From Coleophoma eucalyptorum (Eukaryota > Ascomycota > Leotiomycetes > Helotiales > Dermateaceae), in contig JALRME010000081.1 in the NCBI GenBank assembly GCA_026120035.1, positions 1 through 43,147 on the forward strand: a stretch of DNA of 43,147 bases, read 5' to 3'. Below are positions 10,758 through 22,012 of the stretch, in pieces. The position numbers and the translations under genes are program-made. Below the pieces are notes generated by a model. That model was not told the DNA's origin and did no database searches. It worked only from the letters and a program-made list of their open reading frames with translations. How positions within the stretch are numbered: the stretch's first letter is position 1; every line of letters begins with the position of its first letter.

Positions 10758-12641
10758 ATGCGACACTACTCACCAGCCAATGAAGCAGGCCATTTCGCGA
10801 GCGGGCGAATTGTCCAGCCACATGTAAATACTTCACCACACCCCAGTCGCATTGACACTCAACGTACAAGAACAAACAAAGCGCTTATGGATAGATGGCA
10901 ATTTGATGAACCTGGGAAGAATGCCCCGAAGAGCAGAACTAGGGTGAAGTCAGGCTGTCGCACCTGCAAGTGAGCTCTCCTGTTATCCGTCCCAGCTCTA
11001 GCTCAACTTCTGGGTAGGATGCGAAGGGTCAAGTGTGACGAAGGGCGGCCTGCTTGCCTTCGATGTATATCCACAGGTCGTGTATGTGACGGATATGGCA
11101 TCTGGGGCGGAGGAGGAAGCCCTTGCGACAATCAGTCTTCAGGCACGAACCGGTGCAATACTACTGCGCGGTACGACGTCACAGCCTCCTTCGGTGGGGT
11201 GAGCGCAGAAGAACAGTCCTACTTCGAGTTTTTTATGCGCCAGACTACCAAAAAGCTTCCAGGTACCTTTGCTTCGGCCTTCTGGGACACGCTGGTATGC
11301 CAGGCCAGTTCAAACGTACCAGCTGTGCTTCATGCTACTCTAGCTCTAGGTTCGGCTCACAAGAGGGAGATCCTTAACAGCGGCTGCCCAGGAAGGCAAG
11401 GAAACAGACAAAATGAATCAGAGCGTTTTACCTTACGACAATACAATAAGGCAATTAGTTATATGCAGCCCTACTTCTCTGCTAAGGACAAAGCATCTAT
11501 TCGTGTGGTACTCGTCACTTGCATGGTATTCACATGCCTAGAATGTCTTCGCGGATGTTATAACACAGCCTACGTTCACCTCCAAAACGGCATTAAGCTA
11601 CTCAGAGAAATTATTATCCGCAGATCGGCCTATGAATCTGCCGATGACTGTCTTGTTGAAGCCTTTGGAAGATTGAATGTGCAAACCGCACTGTTCTGCT
11701 ACGACCCTGCTTATCAACACATTTATGAGCAGGGTTCAAACATCGAGAGGTCTACTCTGACCTTCCAGTCCATTCGACAAGCAAGGCAACAACTGGATCG
11801 ACTATTGGATGGAATTCTTCACCTATCAGTACAGTTTCGTCACAGCGCAATATCGCAGGATGCGGATTACGCGCCAGAATTGCTTGACCGTCAGCGACTG
11901 ATCCAAGCTGGACTAGCATCGTGGCTGCAACTCTACAAGGCATCGAGAGTCAGCCTCGGGGGAGCACATATGTCCTTACAGGAAACAATTGCATATCGAA
12001 TACTGCAGATTTATTCCACAATGGCATTTATTATGGCCAACACTAACCACTGCCCAGTGGATGAGTCAGTCTTCGACTCTTACACACACGAGTTTGTCTC
12101 TATAATAGCACAAACAAAACAAGTGTTAAGGCTCGCGTTGTTGACTATCAAGGCCGAAATATCATCAGCACAGCGAGCTGAAAGATTCAGTTTTACCGCT
12201 GACATGGGTGTGATCCCACCACTCTATTTTGCAGCACTTAAATGCAGAGTCCCTCAAGTCAGGCTTCAAGCTGTCGAATTGCTCATGTCCACATCGCATC
12301 GGGAAGGGATTTGGGATGGTGAACTGGCGGCATCTATCGCGAAGGAGGTCATTGAGATCGAGCAACAACACTTTTATAAGGGTGTCTATATGGGCAACGA
12401 TCCTCTGGTTCATGGAACAACTGCCAAACAAAACTTGCCATTACCAGTACTACCGACGTGTTACAGAGTGCAAGAAGTTCAGGTGAAACTACCGGACGGC
12501 CCAATAGGAAAAGTATTATTGGTATGTAGGCGAGGACAGGAAGGCAGCTACTGCGAGATGTTGGAGAGAGAGTTTGTGTACGTTCCAAATATTGGATATA
12601 AAAAAGCCAATGCTGTCAAACGCCCACGAAATTGGAATTAG
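10758..12641 (+). CDS. Zn(II)2Cys6 transcription factor (Fungal_trans_2-like)
   Basis: Exon 1 is 10758-10969 and exon 2 is 11018-12641, with a 48-nt GT-AG intron that splits the zinc cluster (…CRTCK / MRRVKCDE…). The product is about 611 aa, or 568 aa if the in-frame ATG at 10887 is used; 10758 is preferred only because it has a purine at -3. The cluster has spacing C-x2-C-x6-C-x6-C-x2-C-x6-C. It is followed by a Gly-rich linker and a regulatory domain beginning SYFEFFMRQTTKKLPG…FWDTLVCQ…PAVLHATLALGSAH, typical of the C6-regulator class annotated as Fungal_trans_2. It should be a nuclear DNA-binding regulator. It converges on the SDR at 12737 with only about 95 bp between their ends; its targets are unknown. 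Confidence 0.85.
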
Positions 12642-12736
12642 TTCATTTAATAGGTCTTGCATATTGCCTTGTGTCTGAGGCGGCGGTGTCTAGAAGCTGC
12701 CATTCGAAAACATTCAGCTCCGGTATTGCTTCACGT

Positions 12737-13657
12737 TTATATAGTATGTCCTTTCAGCTCATTTTCAGTCCATTCCCAGAGCTTCTTCGCCAAGTTTTCA
12801 TTTTTCGATAACGCACTTTCTTTTCCTGGGACACCAACCGGCTCATAATATTCACCACTCACTACTCCGTCAGCGGTAGCTGCCCACAACTGATTCTTCA
12901 CACCTTCTTCTACAGCAACTCCAAGAATGGGAACCACAATCTTCTGAAAGACGCGTATCAACCAATCACCACCTTTTGTTTGAAGATCCGTCTTGACTGT
13001 CCCTGGATGGATTGAGACCGAAGTTAAAGAAGGGTTTCGCTTCGCTATCTCTCGCGCGTACATCACGTTTGCCAGCTTACTCTGCCCATACCGCGCGCCC
13101 ATCGAGAGGTTTTCTGCTTTTGTTTTGAGACTGTCGAAATGGATTCCGCCAGGTGCGGGAAACTTGTGTGCAACCGAGCTAACACTGACGACCCGTACCT
13201 GCCGTCCAGGAGCTTCAGCAGCCGTCTGCTGGAGAAGGGGCATCAAGAGCTTAAGGAGCATTGCATGTCCAATGTGGTTCGTCCCAAAATGTAACTCATA
13301 TCCTTCTTCAGTTAGCGCCGGTGCACAACCCATTACTCCTGCGTTGAGCAGTAGAATGTCGAGCCTAAAAGCTGAGGTAAGGAACGTTGTAGCTGCATTT
13401 TTAATTGATTCGAACGACGCTAGGTTGAGCTCTATGAATTGAACAGACACACTCGGCGTGTGTTTATTGATAGCAGCAATAGTAGCCTTGGCTTTTTGTG
13501 CGTTGCGGGCTGCAATCCATATCTCTGCCGGATTGTGCTTCGCGAGATCCAGAACAGATTGTTTTCCGAGGCCAGCGCTGCCACCAGTTATCAGAATGAC
13601 TTTTTCCGCAAGAGATGGAATGTCCCTGGCTGGATTGTACGACGTTCGGGATAGCAT
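12737..13657 (-). CDS. Short-chain dehydrogenase/reductase
   Basis: An intact single-exon 306-aa SDR, probably NADP(H)- or NAD(H)-dependent. The Rossmann nucleotide-binding motif TGGSAGLGKQ is at about residues 24-33, LLNAGVMG at about 103, a serine in VVSVSSVAH at about 155, and the catalytic YGQSK at about 188-192. HPGTVKTDL follows the active site, as in the retinol-dehydrogenase/WWOX-like group of fungal SDRs. The substrate cannot be told from sequence. It converges on the regulator at 10758-12641. A TA microsatellite lies about 115 bp upstream of the start codon. Confidence 0.9.
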   Translation of the reverse strand: MLSRTSYNPARDIPSLAEKVILITGGSAGLGKQSVLDLAKHNPAEIWIAARNAQKAKATIAAINKHTPSVSVQFIELNLASFESIKNAATTFLTSAFRLDILLLNAGVMGCAPALTEEGYELHFGTNHIGHAMLLKLLMPLLQQTAAEAPGRQVRVVSVSSVAHKFPAPGGIHFDSLKTKAENLSMGARYGQSKLANVMYAREIAKRNPSLTSVSIHPGTVKTDLQTKGGDWLIRVFQKIVVPILGVAVEEGVKNQLWAATADGVVSGEYYEPVGVPGKESALSKNENLAKKLWEWTENELKGHTI

Positions 13658-13771
13658 TGTTACAATTATTTTGAAAACCGAAATATGATACGTTTTGATA
13701 CAACAGCAGCGTCAGTCAGCCGTGACCAGTTTTTGCAAGATATTGTGTCCAAGAGAGCGACTTAGAATGCC

Positions 13772-13793
13772 ATATATATATATATATATATAT
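13772..13793. repeat. (AT)n microsatellite
   Basis: A 22-bp uninterrupted alternating AT run in the upstream region of the SDR at 12737-13657. It may contribute to promoter opening, or may be neutral. Confidence 0.9.
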
Positions 13794-14652
13794 CTATTAT
13801 TTCTCGTTCCAAGCTAATAGATCCTGCTGGAGCCTGCGGGATCCGAGAGGTTATAGTCGGGCCCCGGGTTCTTCTGTTCGGCCCCTGCATTCCACAAGCA
13901 GCGCTTCGCTTGGCCAATCAGAGGTACAGCATTGCGAGCGAGCCAATGATGATAAACCTTAACTTCCACCAAAGCATTCTATATCTATCAAAAGCAAAAC
14001 TGTGCTAGAGCAGATCCAAGAAAGTAAAATTTTGCTTTAATTTGAAAACTGAGTGATTTAATATTTGGGAGCTGACGCCAGAGCCATTGCCGCATAGCTA
14101 TGCGTAAGATCCTTGCATCTCTGCTCTGTGGAGGTCAGCATCGAAAGTGGATTACTGCCTCAAGATTTGCTGGCACTCACAATAGACGGCATATAGGTTT
14201 CTTGGCAAGAAAGGACACATCTCTTTGGCCGATACTCTACGGATTTTACGGGATAGTTCGGGAAGGAGCCTCGAAGTGAAGAGAAATAAATCAGTGGATT
14301 CACTTGTTCTTTCAGCCGGTTGGCGTACAAGTTCGGAAAGGGTGGACCACCACGATGGCGGAGAGGCAATGAACCCCGACGCACCCATCGAGTCGTGAAC
14401 GCATCCGTATAACTAAATAGCGAAACCTGAAAGGCGAACGGGGAGGACGCGAGGATATAATCGAGATGGATGAGGGAGCACCAAGTCCACCACGACCAAG
14501 ACGTACGGAGATCTTCAAAGATCACGATTCGAGCACTCTCTGCAATATAGGGGAACACCAAACGACTCCGGGAGGGATTTCGAAACAATGGATATCTGAG
14601 AGAGTTACCTCAGCCGTGAATGCGCAATAAGAGTATTGATAGACTTCGTTAA
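13794..14652. other. Intergenic region without a clear gene
   Basis: Upstream DNA of the minus-strand SDR, then sequence of unclear origin. A 142-codon minus ORF (14160-14588) has no recognisable domain and low-complexity Ser/Pro/Arg content, so it is not called. The right end may belong to the retroelement remnant that follows. Confidence 0.5.
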
Positions 14653-14859
14653 AACGCTGATGAAGATATCAGAAGAACAAAAACAACGCACATAAATCAG
14701 GTCGAAACCCTCCTCATACAGATCGAAACACTTACAACCCAACTTACAGATGGATCGACACAAGTCGCAGACCTAAGAGGAATTCCAGACCCAAGTCGGC
14801 AGTATAACAGCATCAAGTCCCTTCGCATCAAACGCAGAGAGGTCCGTAAGTTTACATGA
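14653..14859 (+). mobile_element. Possible LTR-retrotransposon gag remnant
   Basis: A plus-strand frame reads QVETLLIQIETLTTQL, then ADLRGIPDPSRQ, then SLRIKRREVRKF before a stop. A short heptad coil leading into a PDP / K-x-x-x-VRKF transition resembles the N-terminal region of fungal Gypsy-type Gag proteins. No protease, RT or integrase is present and the stop may be mutational. It lies directly against the 3' end of the minus-strand regulator at 14885. The call rests on resemblance only. Confidence 0.3.
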
Positions 14860-14884
14860 TCCTCAAGAGAGCCGTATAACATCT

Positions 14885-17836
14885 CTACCATCCCCAGGTA
14901 TCTCCTGACCGACTCTCACCGCTCATTCCTATACTTGTAGTTTCGATATGATTCGATCTTTCAACGCCAGCTTCGCGAACAAGCTGATCCCATGTCTGCC
15001 AGTTGACTGACTCGTCAATTAAATTCACATCTCCCCTTAACATATCACTTGTAGCTTTTAGCACCTGAGAGTTAGGAACAGGTATTCTAAAGCAAAGAGG
15101 GGATTTACCTAAATTAGAATCTTGGCATGCGAGTTGCGGGTCGAGATCTGTATTACAAATCCATGATGGAGTATGATAACCATTAGGCAAGTGTGTTGGA
15201 ATAGTAGAAGTCGTTGAAGCAGTAGAGCTCACCGTACTCAATGGAGTACTAAGAGAAACTTTTGGCTGCTGCATATCTTGTTGGGTTTGGACGAGGGAAT
15301 CTCGAGCATATTGTTGAGGCGGTGGTTGTCGAATGGAGGATGAGCTTTGCGGTTCTTTACTGAGAGATGCTTGTACAGACACTAGTGTGTCCCAGGCTGA
15401 ACCGGTATCTTTGGCAGGCGCAGGTGTTACCATCGCACCTGTCATGGCCCTATTGACTCGGTCTGAATGTCCAATGTTTCCATCCTCGATGCTATCTTCT
15501 TGTAGAGACAAAAGTATACTGTCATGACGTTTGGTTCTTGCCGTAATGATCAATTTTTTGAGTGGAGCCCATAAAGTACTATATTTCCCACGCCTCGAGA
15601 TTGCGTCCCAATAATTAAACCCAAGTTCAAGAGAATCCCACGCCCTCTGCGTAGATTCCGCGTTGTGTGGATATGCGGATAATTCCCTCAGAATGAATGC
15701 GATTGCATGCCATTGGATGTATGTGTGGAATAACCATCCCCAACATTGTGACGTTGACTCCTTCTCTAGCATGTATGAATATTCCAGGGTTTGGATCGAC
15801 GCTAGAAATAGACGATCTTTAGTATCTTGACTCAAAGTATAGGTAGGAACTGAGAATAAAACAGGTCGATAAATGATGAGAGGAATTTTAGCAAAAAAGA
15901 GACGTGCGCTCGAAGCTATTAACCACTGCAAAGGCTCATCATCAGAGCAATACTTCAGATATTTCTCCTCCACATTCCTCGCACACTCCGCCGCCATGAG
16001 CTCACTTTCTTCCAGGTTAGGGTCCAGATTATCCTCCAATCCCGCGTGCTGAGGGCTAAGTCTCAGCTTTCTCAGTAATAATCCAATCTCGTACTTGGTG
16101 AGCATGTATGTCATTTCAGTCATTCCGGTCTTCGGGGTGGGCAGCTTAGTCATTTGAGGATCAAGATCGGAGTCGTTGATGTTGAGAGGGAATTCTACAT
16201 CAGAGGACCCATGAGCAATCAGGTAAGGGGTTCCTTGGTCCATTGCCGCCGATAAATCAAGCGTAGAGATGCAAAACCAAAGCCTGCGCCGCATCTCTGT
16301 ATCATAAGGAGATAGGTTGAACTTCTTGCCATCTCGATGAGCTCCAATGGCTTGCGCGATGCGAACAACTAATGAGGTTAGAGTCCAGGAAAATCGAATG
16401 TCATCGTGCCTTCGTACACAAGACAAGAATAGAACAAGCGCTTGTAAAATCATTATCTCTGAAGATGTCATGAAGTCAGCTCTTGCGAGAGCTCTTTCGA
16501 TACCAAATCTAAACTGTGCAACCAGGGTAGATTTCTCGGCATGAAGACTAGATCGCACCTGTACCGATTTAGCATATTGGTCCGTCGCCGGCTGTATTAC
16601 AGTGTACAAAACATGCCCGTAGGGCAAAGGAGCAGACTAGATAAAGTAGGAGAAACTGAAAGGAACTAAATAGAACATACTTCAGCTGGAGTCATGGATG
16701 TAATGGATGCAAAGTAGATTGCAAATATCAACGCCTCCTCAGTTCTGCTAAGTGATTGCAGATTGTTCTGTATTTGTCGAACAACTTTATTCATGCTCGG
16801 GGTGTGGAAAATCTTCACTAAGGGATCCACATTCTCCACAAACGTTTGCCAATAGAAAGGTATCTGTGAAGGAGATGGATGAAGATTCTCAAGACTAACT
16901 TCCGAGAAACTGTGGCCGAAGATGAAACCATGATGGTCGGAATGGACTGGTGTTGGTGGGAAGCGACTCTGTAATGGGTCATTACTGTAGTCAGAATCGA
17001 CTGAGATATCTTCGTGACTGCTCTCTGCAAGAACATCCTCCATCTCCGGAATCTAGGTGGAGTCAGCTAATCGTCAGGTTTAAAGCAAAACAAACATCCT
17101 TGTAAAGGAGAATCTTCTATACCTGTTCACTTAATCTCGACAAGAATGAATTGTCAATATAACGACTTTCTCCTTTCTCATCTACGGCTAATGTCCCAAA
17201 CTCCTTCTCAATCTCATAGAGTGGTTTTGGAAGTCCATCGCCAAGATACCAGCCTCTCTCGAGCCACTGCTGCCTTTCTGATGACTTCCCGTTCGCCATG
17301 CGCACATCATTGTTTGATACAACTGAATTTGGCTTGCTCGTGGCAAATCTGGCCGATTGCTCTGGTCTTCTGGTGAAATCATGCGGACTAAATATACTTT
17401 GTATATTCGAGTTTGACATCAAACGCTCTACAGCAGCCGGGCTGCTGACCTCGTGTACAACGTTTTCTAGTCTTCGCATGTCCTTCAGCATACGCACTTC
17501 TCGTTCCTTAATTGCTTGAGACAGACTACTAAATCGTGGTCTTCGAAGAGCTCGTTGGGCAGAAGGAAAAGTACACGGAATTCCAAATCGGACGCAATTG
17601 TGGCATGGGTTTTCTTTGTCACACCTAACCTTTCTTCGTCGACATGTTATACAGGATCGCAAATTCATTTGCGGAACTGTTGATGCGGGAGAAAGGATAT
17701 TGGGATTCATGCTTGGATTTTGTGGCATAGAAGCGCTTGCAGTTGGGGTGGAGCAGTAATTTGCCAGTCTTTCAGGTGCAGAGCTGGTCATAGAGCTGCG
17801 TGCAGAATTACTGGGCCCTGGTAGGTTGTCCATCAT
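14885..17836 (-). CDS. Zn(II)2Cys6 transcription factor with fungal_trans domain
   Basis: Exons on the minus strand: 17836-17123, 17052-16681 and 16558-14885, about 919 aa. The first intron (17053-17122) is canonical. The second is placed from a GTATGT donor after TPAE to a CAG acceptor at 16559, giving TPAEVRSSLHAEKSTL; another acceptor nearer 16630 is possible. The zinc cluster (C-x2-C-x6-C-x5-C-x2-C-x6-C, CITCRRRKVRC…) is at about residues 62-88, followed by an Arg-rich linker. The fungal_trans middle homology region starts at FYWQTFVENVDPLVKIFH and runs through RRRLWFCISTLDLSAA. The Ser/Thr/Gln-rich tail is typical of activation regions. Large members of this class control catabolic or secondary-metabolite genes; the target here is unknown. 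Confidence 0.85.
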
Positions 17837-18732
17837 AGCAATAGGGCGGAGGAGATATAGGACGCCAATCGAAATGAATAGTCAGAGCTGAAAGAGGCTC
17901 AAAAAGCAAGTTCTCTTACTTGGGGGAGAGAGTCCTTAACATAGAACCTGTTTGAGCGACAGCCAGTAATACAAGACTTAGACCTTGGAAGAGGGGTTTA
18001 AGCTAGAAAAAGGGGCTACCGGGACAGAGAATCCCGCCAAGTAAACTTAGCCGCTTTCATTACACAGACTTTATGAACGGGGCTGTAATTGGCATAGAAG
18101 CTCTGATTAGTAATGGCGCCACAACACCCCTGTACCCCAAACATTCGGGTGAGAGCGTCTGAGATCAAATGGACACGATATTGGTAGTAATGGAATCTTA
18201 CAGACGTTTGAAGTCGACTTGATACTCATCGTGACTGACTAGTAGCTTACAGTAGCCTATGCATGAAGCCATGTAATGATACACTCTTAACACCATAACA
18301 CTAGCTTATAACGCGCTAACCTCTTCGAATCGGCCTGGCCCGTCATACCAATCACCCAACACTCTATTCCTTACTACAACAGTAAGACCTATTGAATGTA
18401 GATCTTACTCATATAGTAAGTTTGATTGTGATTTTAGTGGTTGAAGTGTTGAGGGAATGCCAGAAGGAGTTTGGAAGAACAAAGCAAAATTGCTCCTCCG
18501 ATGCTCTTCATAGGGCCATCTTGCACTTAGTATACTTTAATTAGAATGATTCCTTCGGTCTCAAGCTATCCTTCGGAACATCGACTCCGTAATACCTTCC
18601 CCGGATTTGCGGCCATGGCTTCCTTCACCTCGAAAGGTAATTTCTTTCCTGCATCAACGAAACCGATCTGCGCAGACGTAGCTGGCATTACTTAAGATAA
18701 ATGGAGTAGTATCGGCAACAGTTCAGTTTCTA
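17837..18732. other. Intergenic DNA (regulator promoter and kinase 3' flank)
   Basis: About 900 bp with no coding signal: the promoter and 5' leader of the minus-strand regulator ending at 17836 and the downstream flank of the kinase gene. No repeat or known motif stands out. Confidence 0.6.
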
Positions 18733-20006
18733 TCATTTCCCTTTGCGAGCCTGTTTAAACGTGCAAAATTGTCAAGATAAGTTTGATGATTTGCGGGTTT
18801 CTCAAAGTATGACTTACCTCGGCCGGCTTCTGGCCTTTGGATTGACTAGCACTGCACATCAAGTGGTCGCTAGGATAAGCAGGACGCTCTCCGGTTCTTC
18901 CCTTTCCAGAAGCCTCAGCGATAGCCTGCGCATTCTTTTGGTATTTGTAGACGGTCCAATCAAAAACGTAATCATATTGAAATCCTTCCCGGACGAAAAG
19001 ATCTCGTAGGATCTTACGGAGGTAAGAGTAATCGGGTTTGTCGTCAAAACGAAGAGAGCGTGTGTAATTCATGTAGATGTTGAATTCGTTTGGCAGTCCG
19101 CGACAAAGAACCTCCGTAGGAGTTGTCATTTTCTTTTCCATTATACGATCGTATTTCTGCTTCTTCGTAGCTGCCTTAAGCCCTTGCCAAGGGAGAGAGC
19201 CTCGACAAAAATAAAGGAAGACATATCCAAGGGATTCTAGATCATCACGACGTGATTGTTCTGTTTCCAATTAGCTTTTTGAAACAAAAATCGGAGGAGT
19301 ACATCCCGACACCCAGGTGGGTATTGATAGAAGCGTAACGAGCCGTGCCAGTCAAATTCTTATTCTCTCTATAAGGAATATGGAAGTGAGTCTTTGGGTC
19401 ACGATATTTCTTGGCAAGGCCAAAATCGATAACATTAACCTGATTTCCCCTCTTCCCGATGCCCATAACAAAATTGTCTGGTTTTATGTCACGGTGAATG
19501 AAGCTCTTGGCGTGGACGTACTCTATACGAGAGAGAAGTTGGTCGGCAAGCAGAAGGACCGTCTTCAGAGAGAATTTCCTATTACAGAAATTGAAGAGGT
19601 CTTCCAGGCTAGGGCCCAAGAGATCCATGACCATAGCATTATAGTCACACTCTGTACCAAACCAACGGACGAATGGGATACCAACGCCACCGGCAAGGGA
19701 CTTGTACACACGAGCCTCATACTCGAGTTGGGGATGCTTTGCTTTGATATTCTCGAGCTTGATAGCAATCTCTTCGCCGGAGATAATATTCGTTCCGAAG
19801 TAGATATCACCGAATGAGCCAGATCCAATCTTCCGGCCAATACGATATTTATTCCCGATACGAAGATCCTATATTGGTGTCAGTTGAATAGACAGTCAGA
19901 GGAAGACTCAGAATATATGCCTATTCTGTAGGTCAGTATTGCGAGTCTCCTTCCCCAGATCATTTAATGGCGTTTGTGAAGAGGTATACCATACGATATT
20001 CGACAT
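18733..20006 (-). CDS. Casein kinase 1 (Hrr25/Hhp-like) paralogue
   Basis: A Ser/Thr kinase of the CK1 family, about 342 aa. Predicted minus-strand exons: 20006-19995, 19868-19313, 19260-18818 and 18750-18733. Visible: [20 protein letters not shown] (glycine loop), AIKLEN (VAIK-type lysine), [12 protein letters not shown] (catalytic loop), [12 protein letters not shown] (DFG) and the CK1 signature [14 protein letters not shown], through [12 protein letters not shown]. The tail is short and ends ARKGK. Many substitutions at usually invariant CK1 sites (for example [22 protein letters not shown]) suggest a divergent extra copy, not the essential one. At the intron after INTHLG the expected donor reads GG, not GT; an upstream GT (19312-19311) would keep the frame but delete two residues. 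Activity is therefore uncertain. Confidence 0.8.
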
Positions 20007-20277
20007 GTTGAGTCAAAGCCGGGGGAGATGTCAGTAAATGAGAAGTAAAAACCTTTGAATGAAAATTTCGGAGATATTCTGGCTGAGGCAAACTTGTATT
20101 AAGAGGAAGTCGCTCTAGAATCGGTCGCAATGTTAGCTGCAGTGGGAACCGCGAAACGATAACGGGAATTCTCAGAGGTGAGGGCAAAAGATTGAAGTGA
20201 GCCTGGGGAAGGCCACGGCGTACTATGCCCGTGTTAGATTTAGTGGGTAGCAACGGCATGGATCTACTGTAATCTCG

Positions 20278-20485
20278 CGAATCATAAGGCCCGAGGAGAA
20301 GACCGACGAGATGTCAATCATAAGGATCCGAGGAGACGACCGACAAGATGCCGACGAGGTGCCCGAGGTGACGGCCGAGCCCAATTAGCGAAGCCGAGAG
20401 CGAAGCAGCGCGCACCCATATCCCTGCTGCAACCTCAAGAGTAGTCTCTTCTAAGCAGGTTTCAGTCTCAATCTAAGATAATATA
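20278..20485. repeat. LTR-like remnant with a 37-bp direct repeat
   Basis: Two near-identical units, AATCATAAGGCCCGAGGAGA… and AATCATAAGGATCCGAGGAGA…, lie side by side (20279-20314 and 20316-20350). The second begins TGTCAATCAT. A GCGAAGCCGAGAGCGAAGCAG stretch follows, a composition often seen in fungal LTRs. No matching second LTR or coding part is present, so a solo LTR fragment is only a guess. Confidence 0.35.
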
Positions 20486-21001
20486 TTAATTCAACTTGCT
20501 TTTAAAGATAAAAGTTCTAAAAAAGTATCATAATGATAACTAAAAATATGATGAATAACTATTTGGATGAAGATAATTTACTTTTTTCAGTATCTGTTAC
20601 TGGAATAACTTATTCTATAGTTCATATTCAATTATATATGCGTCTGAATGTCATTTACAGGCAATCACCAGACCTAGTCTCACGTTACATGTTACAGTAT
20701 TCTTAGCGAGGGAGGTACTTTTACCTCTCTGCCTCGCCCTTTCCCTCTCTTCAATGCCTAATTTTGAGAATAGTATATTAATACAACTTTGAGCTTTAGA
20801 GTTTTAGCTAAAGGATCCGTAACCGGGATTTTCGGGCTATCTCTTATTTATTATTTCTTTGCAGAGTATATAAAGCCCCCCTCTGCTCGGATTGTCTGAA
20901 ATCAAAAGCAGTTCATAAACCATATTACAAGACTTCAAACTTCTCTGCCTGCACTGCCATACTCGACAAGGACCCAAACAATCACACAGCGTTGATTCGA
21001 A
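20486..21001. promoter_or_regulatory. Upstream region of the SDR gene
   Basis: About 500 bp without coding signal. An imperfect inverted repeat (GCGAGGGAGGTA / TACCTCTCTGCCTCGC, 20706-20737) and TATATAAAG-type sequence near 20866-20875 precede the ATG at 21002. The latter is a plausible TATA element, about 130 bp upstream of the start codon. Confidence 0.45.
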
Positions 21002-22012
21002 ATGTCTCAATACGCTGCCTCCCACGCCAGTCCCCAAGGTCCCGGAGATTCTCGGCCCACGGCCCTTCAAGTCATCAAGGATGAAGGACTCGTTGGCAAG
21101 CTGACTGACAAGATCGTCCTCGTAACAGGTGCGAACTCGGGAATTGGTCTTGAAACAGCACGCGCCATTCACGCAACAGGTGCGACCCTTTTTCTCACGG
21201 CTAGAGACTCAATCAAAGCCCAGCAAGCCGTCGACAGCGTGAAGAATGGATGTGGGCTTAAGTTTTGTGCGCCTATTCATACCATTGAGCTCCGCCTGGA
21301 CTCCCTGGCCTCGGTGCGCTCAGCTGCCAAGGCTTTCCTCCTAAAGAGCGACAAACTGAACCTCCTCATCCTCAATGCTGGCGTTATGGCCACACCAGAT
21401 GGCAAGACGGAAGATGGTTTCGAGACTCAGTTTGGCACCAATCACTTAGGCCATTTTCTTCTCTTCCAGTTATTAAAGCCCGCGCTTCTCGCAGCCACGA
21501 CACCTCAATTTCAGTCCCGGGTCATTGCTGTGTCGGCTATGGCTCACCGCCAAGGCCAAGTTCGTCTTGACGACTTCAACTTTGAGAAGGTTCCCTATGA
21601 GCCCTGGACTGCGTACGGGCAGTCCAAGACGGCCAATATCTACTTCGCAAATGAGGTTGAAAGACGGTACGGATTCAAGGGGCTGCACGCTCTATCTCTG
21701 CACCCAGGCATCATTGCCACGAAGCTCTCTCAGTATCTCCCAAAGGAACAGCTAAAGGCAATGGGAGAAAATGAATCGTTGAAAAAGAATATGAAGAGTA
21801 TCTCTCAGGGAGCGGCTACGACTATTTACGCCGCGTTAGGCAAGGAATGGGAGGGCCGAGGCGGCAAGTATCTCTGCGACCTTGTTGAGCAAGGTCCTGC
21901 TGATATGACGTCGCAAGCTGAGTCTGGGTGCGCTCCATGGGTATATGATGAAGAGTCGGCTGAGGAACTTTGGGAGAAGTCTAATAAACTTGTTGGCTTT
22001 TATGATGTGTAG
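21002..22012 (+). CDS. Short-chain dehydrogenase/reductase
   Basis: An intact intronless gene for a 336-aa SDR. The nucleotide-binding motif TGANSGIGLE is at about residues 41-50, LILNAGVMATP at about 121-131, FGTNHLGHF at about 143, a serine in VIAVSAMAHRQG at about 175-186 and the catalytic YGQSKTAN at about 204-211, with HPGIIATKL after it. It belongs to the same broad retinol-dehydrogenase/WWOX-like SDR group as the gene at 12737 but differs clearly from it, so this is not a recent duplicate. It probably reduces or oxidises a small hydrophobic alcohol or carbonyl; the substrate is unknown. Confidence 0.92.
   Translation: MSQYAASHASPQGPGDSRPTALQVIKDEGLVGKLTDKIVLVTGANSGIGLETARAIHATGATLFLTARDSIKAQQAVDSVKNGCGLKFCAPIHTIELRLDSLASVRSAAKAFLLKSDKLNLLILNAGVMATPDGKTEDGFETQFGTNHLGHFLLFQLLKPALLAATTPQFQSRVIAVSAMAHRQGQVRLDDFNFEKVPYEPWTAYGQSKTANIYFANEVERRYGFKGLHALSLHPGIIATKLSQYLPKEQLKAMGENESLKKNMKSISQGAATTIYAALGKEWEGRGGKYLCDLVEQGPADMTSQAESGCAPWVYDEESAEELWEKSNKLVGFYDV

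Noticed and set aside
12993..13442. 149-codon plus-strand ORF
   Set aside because: Antisense of the clear SDR at 12737-13657; no domain.
13772..13793. Possible replication origin or centromere-like AT element
   Set aside because: A plain 22-bp AT dinucleotide run; nothing else supports such a role.
14160..14588. 142-codon minus-strand ORF
   Set aside because: No recognisable domain, low-complexity Ser/Arg/Pro composition, and no start or intron support.
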